A DNA stretch of 64,000 bases, taken from Bacteroidota bacterium. Its GTDB lineage: Bacteria; Bacteroidota; Bacteroidia; Flavobacteriales; Weeksellaceae. The translations under genes were made by a program, and so were the position numbers. The notes beneath the pieces were generated by a model. The model had not been told where the DNA came from. It did no database searches and saw nothing but the letters and a program-made list of their open reading frames with translations. Location: positions 1-64,000 of the forward strand of contig JAEWZO010000015.1 of NCBI GenBank assembly GCA_023458415.1, read 5' to 3'. Positions 1 through 9,300 of the stretch are shown here, piece by piece; position 1 is the stretch's first letter, and each line of letters begins with the position of its first letter.

Positions 1-32
1 AATATAGAAATTAACACTAATTTTAAACAATC

Positions 33-308
33 ATGACAGAAATACAACACAACGAAACCGACAAAAAATTTGAAATTTTTCAGGACGGAAAATCCGCCGG
101 TTTTATGACCTACACTTGGGCCGGAGACGACAAATTTATCATTGACCACACCGAAGTTGGCGAACAGTACGGCGGACTGGGTTTAGGAAAAAAACTTGTT
201 GAAGCAGGTGTGAATTTCGCAAAAGAAAAAGGCGTGAAAATTATTCCCTTATGTCCGTTTGCCAAAGCCGCTTTTCAAAAGAACACGGATTGGCAGGAAG
301 TTCTGTAG
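33..308 (+). CDS. Small GNAT-type N-acetyltransferase (YjdJ-like)
   Basis: A 91-residue protein of the short GNAT class that consists almost only of the acetyl-CoA-binding core. The region around residues 42-55 (EVGEQYGGLGLGKKL) matches the Q/R-x-x-G-x-G/A loop that holds the acetyl-CoA pyrophosphate, and residues 62-80 carry the KEKGVKIIPLCPF pattern seen in this small family. The substrate cannot be read from the sequence. The gene stands alone and is followed by a hairpin terminator. The ATG at 33 gives the whole expected domain, so the start is likely right. Confidence 0.8.
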   Translation: MTEIQHNETDKKFEIFQDGKSAGFMTYTWAGDDKFIIDHTEVGEQYGGLGLGKKLVEAGVNFAKEKGVKIIPLCPFAKAAFQKNTDWQEVL

Positions 309-333
309 GTTTCATCCTTTTCAAAAATATTTT

Positions 334-363
334 GAACGCGCCGCCGAGCGCGTTCTTTCATTT
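334..363 (+). terminator. Intrinsic terminator after the small acetyltransferase
   Basis: A perfect 8-bp stem (334-341 GAACGCGC with 348-355 GCGCGTTC) encloses a 6-base loop and is followed by a T-rich run. It separates the acetyltransferase from the symporter gene. Confidence 0.7.
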
Positions 364-375
364 AAGCAAAAAAAC

Positions 376-383
376 TATATTTG
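376..383 (+). promoter_or_regulatory. Promoter -7 box for the sodium:solute symporter
   Basis: TATATTTG fits the Bacteroidota -7 consensus TAnnTTTG and lies 20 bases before the symporter ATG, just after the preceding terminator. No clear -33 TTTG is visible, so the call rests on motif and position. Confidence 0.5.
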
Positions 384-403
384 CTCATCTAAAAATGTAA
401 GGA

Positions 404-1963
404 ATGAGTACAGCAACCATATTGCTACTGTGTGTTTTCGTGTATTTTGTAGGACTTTTAGTGATTGCTTATATCACGAGCCGAAATTCGGATAATCAGT
501 CCTTTTTCATTGGAAACAAAAAAAGTAAGTGGTGGCTGGTTGCATTCGGGATGATTGGAACCAGTCTTTCCGGAGTTACATTTATTTCCGTTCCGGGAAC
601 TGTAGGAAAAATGACGGGCGGCGATTATCCGTTCGGCGGATTCGAGTACTACATGATGGTTATCGGCTTTTTCATCGGCTATTTCATCGTCGCATTTATT
701 CTTTTGCCGCTGTATTACAGAATGAATCTCACTTCGATTTACACTTATTTAGGTCGAAGGTTCAATGTTGAGGCGCATAAAATCGGTTCATTATTTTTCA
801 TTATTTCCCGTTCAATCGGTGCAACAGCAAGACTTTATTTAGTGGTAAATGTTTTGCAGATTTTTCTTCTACAGGCGCTCGGTGTTCCGTTTTGGGTAAC
901 GGCAGGAGTTATTTTGTTGATGGTTCTTCTGTACACATTTGAAGGCGGCGTAAAAACAATTGTGATTACCGATACGTTGCAGACTTCTTTTATGATCATC
1001 AGTTTGCTGGGATGTATTTTTTACATTCTTTCGCATTTGGATCTTTCTGCTGGACAGGCTTATCAGATTCTTGCAGACAAACAATATACGCACCTCATCA
1101 ATTCGGATATTAATTCTAAAACATTTTTCCTGAAAACCGTTTTGGGCGGAATGTTTATTACCATTGCGATGACTGGTCTTGATCAGGAAATGATGCAGAA
1201 AAACATCTCCGTAGATAATCTGAAAAACTCCAAGAAAAACATGATCACTTTCGCGGTGACTTTGCTTTTCGTGAATTTGGCTTTTCTGTTTCTTGGTGGT
1301 TTACTTTATCTTTTTGCCCAGGAAAACGGCGCTGTATACGACCAAATTGTTAATGTAGTGAACGGCACCGAAAGCATTACGAATGTATTTGGCTTTAAAG
1401 ATGCAGCCGGAAACATCAACAACATTATGGGAGACGACCTCTTCCCTGCTTTGTCGCTGCAAGGATATTTTCCTCTGTTTATTGCGATAATTTTTATTAT
1501 CGGATTAATTTCAGCATTGTTCCCATCTGCGGATGGCGCACTTACTGCGGTTACAAGTTCTTACTGCGTTGATTTGCTGAATCTTAACGAGGATAAAACC
1601 AGAACTGAGAAGCAAAAGAAGAGACTCAGAATGAAAATTCACCTGATTTTCACGGTCATTTTCTTTATTCTGATTATGATTTTTAAAGCCATCAACGACA
1701 AATCTATTGTTTACCTGATTATGGAAGTTGCCGGTTACACTTATGGACCTCTTCTTGGTTTGTTTGCTTTTGGAATTTTCACCAAATATCATATTTCCAA
1801 GAAAGGAGCAATCCTGGCTGTAACGTTAATTGCACCAACATTAACTTACTTAATCAATTATCTGGTAACCGAATTTTCCGATTACAGAATTGGTGTTGAA
1901 CTGATTATCATTAACGGTTTGCTCACCTTCATCGGGCTCTGGTTGATTCGGAACAGAAAGTAA
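404..1963 (+). CDS. Sodium:solute symporter family transporter
   Basis: A 519-residue inner-membrane protein of the SSS family (LeuT fold), with about thirteen hydrophobic segments. The first segment begins almost at the N-terminus; the RNSDNQSFFIGNKKSKWW stretch near residue 30 and the following GTSLSGVTFISVPG segment are typical of the family's Na+-binding region (unwound helix 1). The family couples Na+ entry to uptake of sugars, amino acids, vitamins or organic acids; the substrate here is not evident. Length is normal. The gene is monocistronic, with a promoter-like box upstream and a hairpin terminator right after the stop codon. Confidence 0.88.
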   Translation: MSTATILLLCVFVYFVGLLVIAYITSRNSDNQSFFIGNKKSKWWLVAFGMIGTSLSGVTFISVPGTVGKMTGGDYPFGGFEYYMMVIGFFIGYFIVAFILLPLYYRMNLTSIYTYLGRRFNVEAHKIGSLFFIISRSIGATARLYLVVNVLQIFLLQALGVPFWVTAGVILLMVLLYTFEGGVKTIVITDTLQTSFMIISLLGCIFYILSHLDLSAGQAYQILADKQYTHLINSDINSKTFFLKTVLGGMFITIAMTGLDQEMMQKNISVDNLKNSKKNMITFAVTLLFVNLAFLFLGGLLYLFAQENGAVYDQIVNVVNGTESITNVFGFKDAAGNINNIMGDDLFPALSLQGYFPLFIAIIFIIGLISALFPSADGALTAVTSSYCVDLLNLNEDKTRTEKQKKRLRMKIHLIFTVIFFILIMIFKAINDKSIVYLIMEVAGYTYGPLLGLFAFGIFTKYHISKKGAILAVTLIAPTLTYLINYLVTEFSDYRIGVELIIINGLLTFIGLWLIRNRK

Positions 1964-1981
1964 TTCATTTAAATAAATTAA

Positions 1982-2012
1982 ATCCGGTAGAAATCTACCG
2001 GATCTTTCATTT
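1982..2012 (+). terminator. Intrinsic terminator after the symporter
   Basis: A perfect 9-bp stem ATCCGGTAG/CTACCGGAT with an AAAT loop (1982-2003) is followed by a T-rich stretch. Confidence 0.75.
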
Positions 2013-2033
2013 CCTAAAACGCTCAAAAAAACG

Positions 2034-2041
2034 TAAATTCG
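2034..2041 (+). promoter_or_regulatory. Possible -7 box for the transketolase operon
   Basis: TAAATTCG is one base off the TAnnTTTG consensus and lies 21 bases before the first transketolase gene, between that gene and the upstream terminator. Confidence 0.35.
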
Positions 2042-2062
2042 CGTACAAATAAATCAAGTATA

Positions 2063-2914
2063 ATGAGTAAAAGTATTGAAGAGCTAAAATCTCTTACAAC
2101 ACAGATCAGAAGGGATATTTTGCGTATGGTTCACGCGGTGAATTCCGGGCATCCGGGCGGAAGTTTGGGCTGTACGGAATATTTCACTGCCCTGTACGGA
2201 AAAGTAATGAACTATAACCTTCCGTTTACAATGGAGGGCAAAAACGAAGATCTTTTCTTTCTTTCCAACGGGCATATTTCGCCGGTATTCTACTCCACTT
2301 TGGCAAGATTCGGATTTTTTCCAGTTGAAGAGCTCAAAACATTCAGAAAACTGGATTCCCGACTTCAGGGCCACCCAACAACGCACGAAGGTTTGCCGGG
2401 TGTAAGAATTGCTTCAGGATCTTTAGGACAGGGACTTTCTGTAGCTGTAGGCGCAGCTTTGGGTAAGAAAATGGATGGAGATGATTCTTTAGTTTACTCA
2501 CTTCACGGCGACGGTGAGCTGCAGGAAGGACAGATTTGGGAAGCATTGATGTTTGCTGCGCACAACAAAGTGGATAACTTAATTTCCACAATTGATTATA
2601 ATAACCGCCAGATTGACGGTGATGTGGATGATGTTTTAAGCTTAGGAAATCTTCACGCTAAACTGGAAGCTTTTGGATGGACCGTGCTTAACGAGAAAAA
2701 CGGAAACGATCTGGAAGCTGTAATTGCGATTTTGGAAAAGGCAAAAACAGAAACCGGAAAAGGCAAACCTGTTGTAATTATTCTGAATACGGAAATGGGC
2801 TTCGGAATCGATTATATGATGGGAACCCACGCTTGGCACGGAAAAGCACCGAACGACGAGCAACTGGAAAGCGGAATAAAACAACTTTATCTGGAAGCAC
2901 CTGCAGATTATTAA
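2063..2914 (+). CDS. Transketolase, N-terminal (thiamine-diphosphate-binding) subunit
   Basis: A 283-residue protein equal to the first third of a full transketolase. It contains the SGHPGGSLG motif (about residues 28-36) and the thiamine diphosphate/Mg2+ motif GDGELQEG...DYNNRQ (about 147-182). Transketolase moves two-carbon ketol units between sugar phosphates in the non-oxidative pentose phosphate pathway. In split transketolases this half forms the active site with the separately encoded C-terminal half, which follows 16 bases downstream in the same operon. The length is normal for the split form. Confidence 0.92.
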   Translation: MSKSIEELKSLTTQIRRDILRMVHAVNSGHPGGSLGCTEYFTALYGKVMNYNLPFTMEGKNEDLFFLSNGHISPVFYSTLARFGFFPVEELKTFRKLDSRLQGHPTTHEGLPGVRIASGSLGQGLSVAVGAALGKKMDGDDSLVYSLHGDGELQEGQIWEALMFAAHNKVDNLISTIDYNNRQIDGDVDDVLSLGNLHAKLEAFGWTVLNEKNGNDLEAVIAILEKAKTETGKGKPVVIILNTEMGFGIDYMMGTHAWHGKAPNDEQLESGIKQLYLEAPADY

Positions 2915-2930
2915 TTCTTCAAAACGAAAC

Positions 2931-3878
2931 ATGAAATACACATACACAGAAAAGAAAGATACCAGAAGCGGATTTGGAGCCGGCTTAGCCGAACTTGCCG
3001 ATAAAAACCCGAATGTTGTTGCATTGTGCGCAGATTTAATCGGATCGCTGAAGATGGAAAAATTCATCGAAAAAGCACCGGATAGATTTTTCCAGGTGGG
3101 TATTGCCGAAGCCAATATGATGGGAATTGCGGCAGGTTTAACCATCAACGGAAAAATTCCGTTTACTGGAACGTTTGCGAACTTTTCAACCTCGAGAGTT
3201 TATGATCAGATTCGCCAATCCATCGCTTATTCAGGAAAAAATGTAAAAATATGCGCGTCGCACGCCGGTTTAACTTTAGGTGAAGACGGAGCAACGCATC
3301 AGGTTCTTGAAGACATCGGAATGATGAAAATGCTGCCCGGAATGGTCGTGATTAATCCGTGCGATTACAACCAAACCAAAGCAGCAACTATTGCTATTGC
3401 CGATTATGAAGGTCCGGTTTATTTAAGATTCGGCCGACCAACCGTACCGGTATTTTTGCCGGAAGACATGCCTTTCGAAATCGGGAAAGGAATTATGCTT
3501 CAGAAAGGAAAAGACGTCACCATCGTTGCAACAGGACATTTGGTTTGGGAATCTTTGGTTGCCGCTGATGAGCTTGAAAAAGAAGGAATTTCCTGCGAGG
3601 TGATTAACATTCACACCATCAAACCTTTGGATGAAGAAATTATTCTGAAATCTGTAGAAAAAACAGGAAAAATTGTAACTGCTGAAGAGCACAATTATCT
3701 TGGTGGATTGGGCGAATCGGTAGCTGGGATGTTGGCGAGAAAAAGACCAACTCCACAGGAATTTGTAGCGGTGAACGATACATTTGGAGAATCGGCAACT
3801 CCTGCAGAACTGATGAAAAAATACAAAATTGATGCAGCTGCTGTAAAAGATGCGGTAAAAAGAATTATGGAAAGATAA
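2931..3878 (+). CDS. Transketolase, pyrimidine-binding and C-terminal subunit
   Basis: A 315-residue partner of the preceding gene. It has the Transket_pyr domain, including the GIAEANMMGIAAGL stretch near residue 58 whose glutamate activates the cofactor, and the C-terminal transketolase domain (about 185-310). It has no cofactor diphosphate motif of its own, so it should work only as a complex with the upstream subunit. Cytoplasmic. It is the last gene of the two-gene operon and is followed closely by a hairpin terminator. Confidence 0.92.
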   Translation: MKYTYTEKKDTRSGFGAGLAELADKNPNVVALCADLIGSLKMEKFIEKAPDRFFQVGIAEANMMGIAAGLTINGKIPFTGTFANFSTSRVYDQIRQSIAYSGKNVKICASHAGLTLGEDGATHQVLEDIGMMKMLPGMVVINPCDYNQTKAATIAIADYEGPVYLRFGRPTVPVFLPEDMPFEIGKGIMLQKGKDVTIVATGHLVWESLVAADELEKEGISCEVINIHTIKPLDEEIILKSVEKTGKIVTAEEHNYLGGLGESVAGMLARKRPTPQEFVAVNDTFGESATPAELMKKYKIDAAAVKDAVKRIMER

Positions 3879-3911
3879 TTCAGATAACCTCATCAGTTTT
3901 TGAAAGTAAAG

Positions 3912-3940
3912 AAACACGCTTCAGGGCGTGTTTTTTTGTT
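3912..3940 (+). terminator. Intrinsic terminator of the transketolase operon
   Basis: A perfect 8-bp stem AAACACGC/GCGTGTTT (3912-3919 with 3926-3933) leads directly into a run of seven or more T. Confidence 0.85.
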
Positions 3941-4002
3941 TTAGAATGTAAAAGTCCTATTAATTGAACTTTTTATCCTATTAACATTAAGGTAATACAG
4001 GA

Positions 4003-4010
4003 TAAATTTG
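4003..4010 (+). promoter_or_regulatory. Promoter -7 box upstream of the broken outer-membrane-type gene
   Basis: TAAATTTG is an exact match to the Bacteroidota -7 consensus TAnnTTTG. It sits about 70 bases before the signal-peptide coding region. The TTG at its 3' end would be an in-frame start codon on a naive reading but is better explained as the promoter element. Confidence 0.5.
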
Positions 4011-4079
4011 ACAAACCAAAAAACGCTTTTAATAAAGCACTTTTCAACAAATAGAACAAATTCATTAATTCAAATTAAA

Positions 4080-4747
4080 CTGGACAAAACAATTAAAACT
4101 ATTTTAGCTGCCCTTGCTGTTATTGCCGCAAGTTTTGTTAAAGGTCAGGAAGCTGCTCCGGCGGAATTCCATAATCCGCCAACGAATACCGAAGTTTTGG
4201 TCGGAAGCCGTGGCGTTTCTTCCCAGATGATTACTGACAAGAAAATTAAAAGCATTCCGCAATTGGGATTTTTCAGCGTTGTAGACTTGAATTCTGATTG
4301 GGGACAACTGAATCTTGACGATCATATGATTATGGCAAAAGCAACAGTGGACATTGTGAAAGGGCTGAATTCGGAGCGGGATTTCATACCACACCGGTTA
4401 CAGGAATCCGTCCGTCTGCGGCATTAATTTACTCTTATGCTAATCCGGAATTACTTTTTATTGCAATGCCGAGAGTTGATTTGAGTAAAGACGCTTCAAT
4501 AGAAACACTGGGAATCGTAGAATACAAACCGGCAATTAATGATACTTGGAGATTTTACAGCCGACTTCAGGGAACGTATGTTCATGCGATGAAGGACGAT
4601 TTTCATGCAAGAAGTTACATCCGCGGAAGAGTGGGCTTAACCTATAAAGAATTTACATTCGGGGTTGGAGCGAACATGGAATATTACGGCCCAATGAAAC
4701 ACAACGAGAATAATATCGGCGGATTTTTACAGGTTCTGCTGTTTTAA
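4080..4747 (+). pseudogene. Frameshifted secreted/outer-membrane-type protein of unknown function
   Basis: Two reading frames together encode one protein of about 222 residues. The first part (from about 4080) has a clear signal peptide ending near VKGQEAAPAEF. The frame breaks at about 4371. Reading the +2 frame from 4370 (FGAGFHTTPVTGIRPSAAL) continues smoothly into the part ending at 4747. One extra T at 4370-4371 would restore the frame. The tail has alternating aromatic strands (FTFGVGANMEYYG, GGFLQVLLF) like a small beta-barrel. There is also no ATG in frame before the signal peptide: the codon where one is expected (4080) is CTG. Either the gene is decaying or the read has an error; the family is not one I can name. 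Confidence 0.65.
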
Positions 4748-4794
4748 AATACTAAATTACTTTTGTTAGTTTCCGTGAAGAATTTTCTTTACAG

Positions 4795-4832
4795 GTTTCG
4801 GGCGGAGCATTTGGCCCCCCGAAACTATTTTT
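4795..4832. terminator. Bidirectional terminator between convergent genes
   Basis: An 8-bp stem GTTTCGGG/CCCGAAAC (4795-4802 with 4818-4825) is flanked by T-rich sequence on the plus strand. Its right arm overlaps the stop codon of the minus-strand gene that ends at 4825. Confidence 0.65.
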
Positions 4833-5196
4833 TAAATACAAAATATACCGCCAAAACCAGGCAGATTCCTGCGTAAAGATGATTTATTTTCAGTTCAACA
4901 TTTCTGAAAGCTAAAACGGCAAAAGCAGTAAAAACAACTAATGTAATCACTTCCTGAATGACTTTCAGCTGAAAAAGTGAAAACGGACCGCCATTTCCTT
5001 CAAAACCAATTCTGTTTGCCGGAACCTGAAACACATATTCGAAAAGAGCAAGTCCCCAACTCAGCAAAATAATTGTGAAAATTCCGGTTTTCTTCAGCCA
5101 GCCCATTTCTTCCATCTTCAGATGTCCGTACCATGCTAAAGTCATGAACACATTGGAAATAACCAGAAATAAGATGGTGATGATCGCTTTGGACAT
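4825..5196 (-). CDS. DMT-superfamily small membrane protein (DUF486 family)
   Basis: A 123-residue protein with four predicted membrane helices, matching the DUF486 family of half-size drug/metabolite-transporter-like proteins. Recognisable stretches are the N-terminal helix followed by FMTLAWYGHLK, the SWGLALFEYVFQVPANRIG segment in the middle, and the FSLFQLKVIQEVITLVVF helix. A longer reading frame exists upstream, but the start at 5196 (MSKAIITIL) puts the first helix at the N-terminus as usual for the family. The transported substrate is unknown. Confidence 0.8.
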   Translation of the reverse strand: MSKAIITILFLVISNVFMTLAWYGHLKMEEMGWLKKTGIFTIILLSWGLALFEYVFQVPANRIGFEGNGGPFSLFQLKVIQEVITLVVFTAFAVLAFRNVELKINHLYAGICLVLAVYFVFKK

Positions 5197-5304
5197 TCTG
5201 AAAAAATTTCTGCAAATGTAAATTAAAATTCGTCCCAAATAACGGGACGTATTCAACATTAAGCAATAACTAAAAGTTTAGTTCTAAAAACTCAATCAAT
5301 TATT

Positions 5305-5688
5305 TTATTTGAAAAACTGCCATTTAGGAATAAAAGCCAATAAGCCAATCCCAACAAACATAAACATCGAAGTAACATCAGAATACAGAAACGTATCTAA
5401 AAAATACAGATGAAAGAAAAAATGCAGCGCTGTAGCAATCGGGAATAAATAGACCCCAATTTTTCTGTAAAAGAAAATCAGAACTACTGAAAGCAGAATT
5501 AGAAAATCGAGAAGAAAAATAAGGTAGAAATACCATTGCGGAATTAAAACATCTTTGTCCTGCGACTGCAGAAACTGATCACCATCCACCCCAATTCCCA
5601 TAAATGCAAAAATCAAAAGTGCGCCAAGCGACAGTACGAAACCCATCCCACGTTCGGACGTTTCGCCTTTGAAGTACCCTTTTTCCAT
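5305..5688 (-). CDS. Small integral membrane protein of unknown function
   Basis: A 127-residue protein with four predicted membrane helices and short loops; I do not recognise its family. A 12-residue N-terminal extension is possible, but the start at 5688 (MEKGYFKGETSERG) gives a short cytoplasmic head before the first helix at about residue 17. It lies between a DUF486 gene and an Lrp regulator on the same strand, with gaps of about 110 and 70 bases, so it may be transcribed on its own. No catalytic motif is visible. Confidence 0.6.
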   Translation of the reverse strand: MEKGYFKGETSERGMGFVLSLGALLIFAFMGIGVDGDQFLQSQDKDVLIPQWYFYLIFLLDFLILLSVVLIFFYRKIGVYLFPIATALHFFFHLYFLDTFLYSDVTSMFMFVGIGLLAFIPKWQFFK

Positions 5689-5757
5689 ATTCTGTAAAAA
5701 TAAAAAACTTCTGAACGAATTCAAAAGTTTTTCAGTATTAAATAATTGATTGAATTA

Positions 5758-6228
5758 TTAGATCTTAACAGCTTCAATAAGTCGGTTTTTATCAGAAAGA
5801 TATTCTTCCATAGAAATCATACTCTCTGTTCTCATTACATCCTGAATGTCATCAATTTTGTAAATGATTCTCTTCGCATCGTCTGTATTTTTAGCTTTCA
5901 CTTTACAGAAGATATTGTATTTTCCGGAAATAACACTGGCTTCAACCACGTTTGGAATTGTAGCAAGCTCTTTCAAAACCTCTTGAGTTCTGTTGGATTT
6001 AGTTAGAAGAATTCCGATGAAAGCTGTGAAATGATAATCCAGTTTACCATAATCAATATTCAATGAAGAACCAAGAATAATTCCTGCGTCTTCCATTTTC
6101 TTTACTCTTACGTGGATTGTTCCGGCTGAAACATCCATTTGTTTAGCGATTTCAGTAAAAGGAGTTCTTGTATTTTCCACCAGGAAATCAAGTATTTTCT
6201 TATCTATTTCGTCTAATTGGTAGCTCAT
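5758..6228 (-). CDS. Lrp/AsnC-family transcriptional regulator
   Basis: A 156-residue regulator. Residues 5-60 form the winged helix-turn-helix (DEIDKKILDFLVEN...TEIAKQMDVSAGTIHVRVKKME) and residues 65-150 the RAM/ACT-like effector domain that binds amino acids and drives oligomer formation. Family members sense amino acids such as leucine, lysine or asparagine; the ligand is not evident. The length is normal. Its upstream region has a TAnnTTTG box and a short inverted repeat that may be a self-regulatory operator. Confidence 0.9.
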   Translation of the reverse strand: MSYQLDEIDKKILDFLVENTRTPFTEIAKQMDVSAGTIHVRVKKMEDAGIILGSSLNIDYGKLDYHFTAFIGILLTKSNRTQEVLKELATIPNVVEASVISGKYNIFCKVKAKNTDDAKRIIYKIDDIQDVMRTESMISMEEYLSDKNRLIEAVKI

Positions 6229-6251
6229 CTTGTGTAAATTATAAAATTATT

Positions 6252-6271
6252 AACAATCGTTTATATTTGTT
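6252..6271. promoter_or_regulatory. Possible Lrp/AsnC operator (inverted repeat)
   Basis: AACAA-N10-TTGTT is a perfect 5-bp inverted repeat in the leader of the regulator, next to its -7 box (6273-6280). Lrp-family proteins often bind AT-rich palindromes at their own promoters, so self-control is plausible but unproven. Confidence 0.25.
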
Positions 6272-6272
6272 G

Positions 6273-6280
6273 CAAAATTA
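6273..6280 (-). promoter_or_regulatory. Promoter -7 box for the Lrp/AsnC regulator
   Basis: On the minus strand the sequence reads TAATTTTG, an exact TAnnTTTG match, 44 bases before the regulator ATG. A TTTG lies 16 bases further upstream (6297-6300), slightly short of the usual -33 spacing. Confidence 0.45.
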
Positions 6281-6359
6281 TGAAAAATTATCAAACCAAA
6301 AAAAATAAACTAAATATTAACAATTTTTAATAAATAAAAACAGATTTAACGAATTATTC

Positions 6360-9300
6360 CTACTGAACGGAATCAATTTTAACCGAATCACTTACCACTT
6401 CGTTTTCTAAAGCCTTGTCGTTTTTACTTTTTTTCTTCCGTTTAAATATAGTACTGAAACTTTTGCTGTACACCACCCCGACTCCGTAACTCTGATTTGC
6501 ACTTGCGTTACCTGCGAGGTTTCCGGTCGCCATACCGATGTTGGTTGGTTTGGAATAAGCTCTTAACAAGCGGGTTCCGTCGTTTTTCTTACTCCAATCG
6601 TACTCAATAATTCCTTCGCCGGAAAGATAATCGTTGCTTGTATTTTCAGTTTTGGAAATCGGAATTCCTAAACCGGTTTTCACTGTTACTCTTGGAGAAA
6701 GCGCAAAACTCACACTTGCATTGGCTCGATCGCCCGAGTTGGAACTTGCATCTCCCTGCAAATAATTAAGATCGACTTGAAATTCGTTACTGATTGTATT
6801 CAACACAGAACCAAGCTGTTTGAAGAGCATATTGTAACCTGAAGTTTCCAGCGTGTTTCCTAAATTAATATCAAAACCAGAGTTTGAAACATTGAAACTG
6901 TTCATCACGAGAATTGATCCAAACTGAATAATTTTTTCATCTTCATTGCTCATTTTTTCAGCGAGAGTTTCACGCAGATTACTGGAAACGTCTTGTGCGG
7001 AAACGCCCAACTCAACTTTAGGATTGTTCAGTGTTTGGGTAATATTTGTTGTAAGCAAAACGTTAATCGGCTGCAGACTTCCCATATTCAGGTATTGTCC
7101 GGCGTTGGTAACGGTTCTTAGGTAGGTTGCAGTGATGTCCAGTTGCGGCGCCATTGCATCACCATCCCAACTGATACTGCTTCCGCGGGAAATCTGGAAA
7201 GTACGGTTCAGAATCGCCTTCGAAACAAAAGTTCCGTTATCCACCAAATAATCGCCGTCCATAAAAATTGAACCCGTTCTACCCATTACAAAACGAAGTT
7301 TCTCGGCTTCTCCTCTCACAGTTATATCTCCAATATCATCACCAACAAGCACATTTACGGTGGTTCCTTTATCTACCGCCAACGTAAAATCAATATTCAT
7401 ATTCGCACTTGTATCCGGTCTTTCTTCCACAGTGACAAGTCCGGTTTCGTCTCTTTTCAGAAAGCGAAGCATTTTAAATTCCTCAACGTTAGATGTTGAA
7501 TTGGAATTGAATGTAAATACTGAATTGTTTAGCGCACGCATATCCGGAGTTGAAATACTGAGCGCTGAAACCGGTCCGTCAACGAAAAGAGTTCCCGAAC
7601 CATAAATTCTTCCCCAGAAAAGGTCAAAATCTTTCTGTGTTGTATTCAACATCATAAGGTTATCTGCTCTCATTACGAGGTTGACTCCCATTGATGACAG
7701 AGTTTCAAACTGAATTAAACCAGAAATTGTTCCGCTGGAATTGGTGCGACCATCGGAAACTTTTACGTCGTTAAGGATTGCTAAACCTCTTGTCAAAGGA
7801 ATTACTGTATCCTCAAAAGTATAGTCTACACCGGTAAAGTCGAGTTTCAAACCAAAATCTTTCAATGCGATATCACCACTATAATCCATATCGCTCAATG
7901 TTCCGGCAATTTTAAGATCTCCGGTTGCTTTTCCACGTAGATTACTGAACACGCCAACCACAAACTGCTGCCCGAAAGAAACATCAAAATCCCGCATTGC
8001 AGCAACCAAATCGAAAGTTGGTGATGCAGTATTGTTATTAATTGTTCCCGTTAAATGAAGGTTGTTATTGCCCAGAACTCCGGTAGAATGCACTCTTGCG
8101 TCTACGTCAAAAACATTCGGAACAGAACTGCTGCTTACATTCACCACAAGATTGCCCATTTCTTCGCCGTTCATCATAATATCATCAACGGTGAGGTCAA
8201 CAATAGGCTCCAGATTATTTTCACTCATCCGGATCTGAAAAGTTCCGTTGGCAATACCTTTCATATCCATACTATTCTCGGTTTGAAGCAGCGCAAAAAC
8301 TTTTGAAATATCGAGATTCTTGATTTCAGCATCGGCCGTAAAATCTTTCGCGCTTTTAAATACCGATTCTTTTACCAACAGTTCGCTCTCATCTGAGAAA
8401 ATTCTTAAGTTCTGAATATGGAAATCGCCGGTTCTCTTACGGTATGTTATGGAATGGTTCAGCAGCGGATCGGTATCTACTTGCCACGCTACGTCATTAA
8501 AACGTATTTCCGTTGGTTCAAACCTGAAAACATAATCACCGGCTGCATTGGTTGTTTGGTTAAGGTTCACCGCATATTCCTTGAGATTTTGTTTTATTTC
8601 TTCTTCCGGAGTTCCGTGTTTGAAGTTGGTAGCAAGATGTAAAACCACATTATTTGAATTTCTTCCGCTCAGCGTAATGTCTTTCAAAATATTATTATTG
8701 TACTCCACCCTTGCAATTCGAGCAAAAAGCTGTTCGTTGAGGTTTGCTGTATTAATCCTCACCATTAAACTATCCACCATGGCGCTGTCGCGACTGACCA
8801 GATCTCTATCCGTAATGCGGTAATCAGGGTTTGCCACAGCGAGAGCTCTGTCTGCGTCAGAAATTTCTTCCTGCTTGGTCATGATGTATTTCAGCGTCTG
8901 AGCATCAATATTCAGGATTAGATTATTTGAATTTCCGTCATAAGAACCATTCACCGTTGCGCCGCGCGGAATTTTTAAATTTGGTTCAAAATAACTTACC
9001 AAACCCTGCTCTATATCAAAATCCATCGCAAAACTTTGTCCGCGGTATAACTGTCGTGGCGGCGGACCAACCAAAATTTTCCCAATACCATTTTCCACCA
9101 TTCCGGCTAAATCCTCCAGGTTAAAACGACCTTCAATTCGGCCATTCACAGCTCCAGGCGCATCAACAGCAACGATTCGGTTCCCGTTTTCGAAAAATGC
9201 TTTTACATCGGCGTTTGTAATGATGTATTTCTGTAAACCATTACTGAAACTTACATTGGTGAGTTTAGCATCGAGGTCCAAATCATTAATACTCGTCATC

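Noticed and set aside
4008..4427. Reading frame starting with TTG at 4008 as a complete gene
   Set aside because: The TTG is part of a TAAATTTG promoter box, the frame breaks at 4371, and the C-terminal half of the protein continues in another frame.
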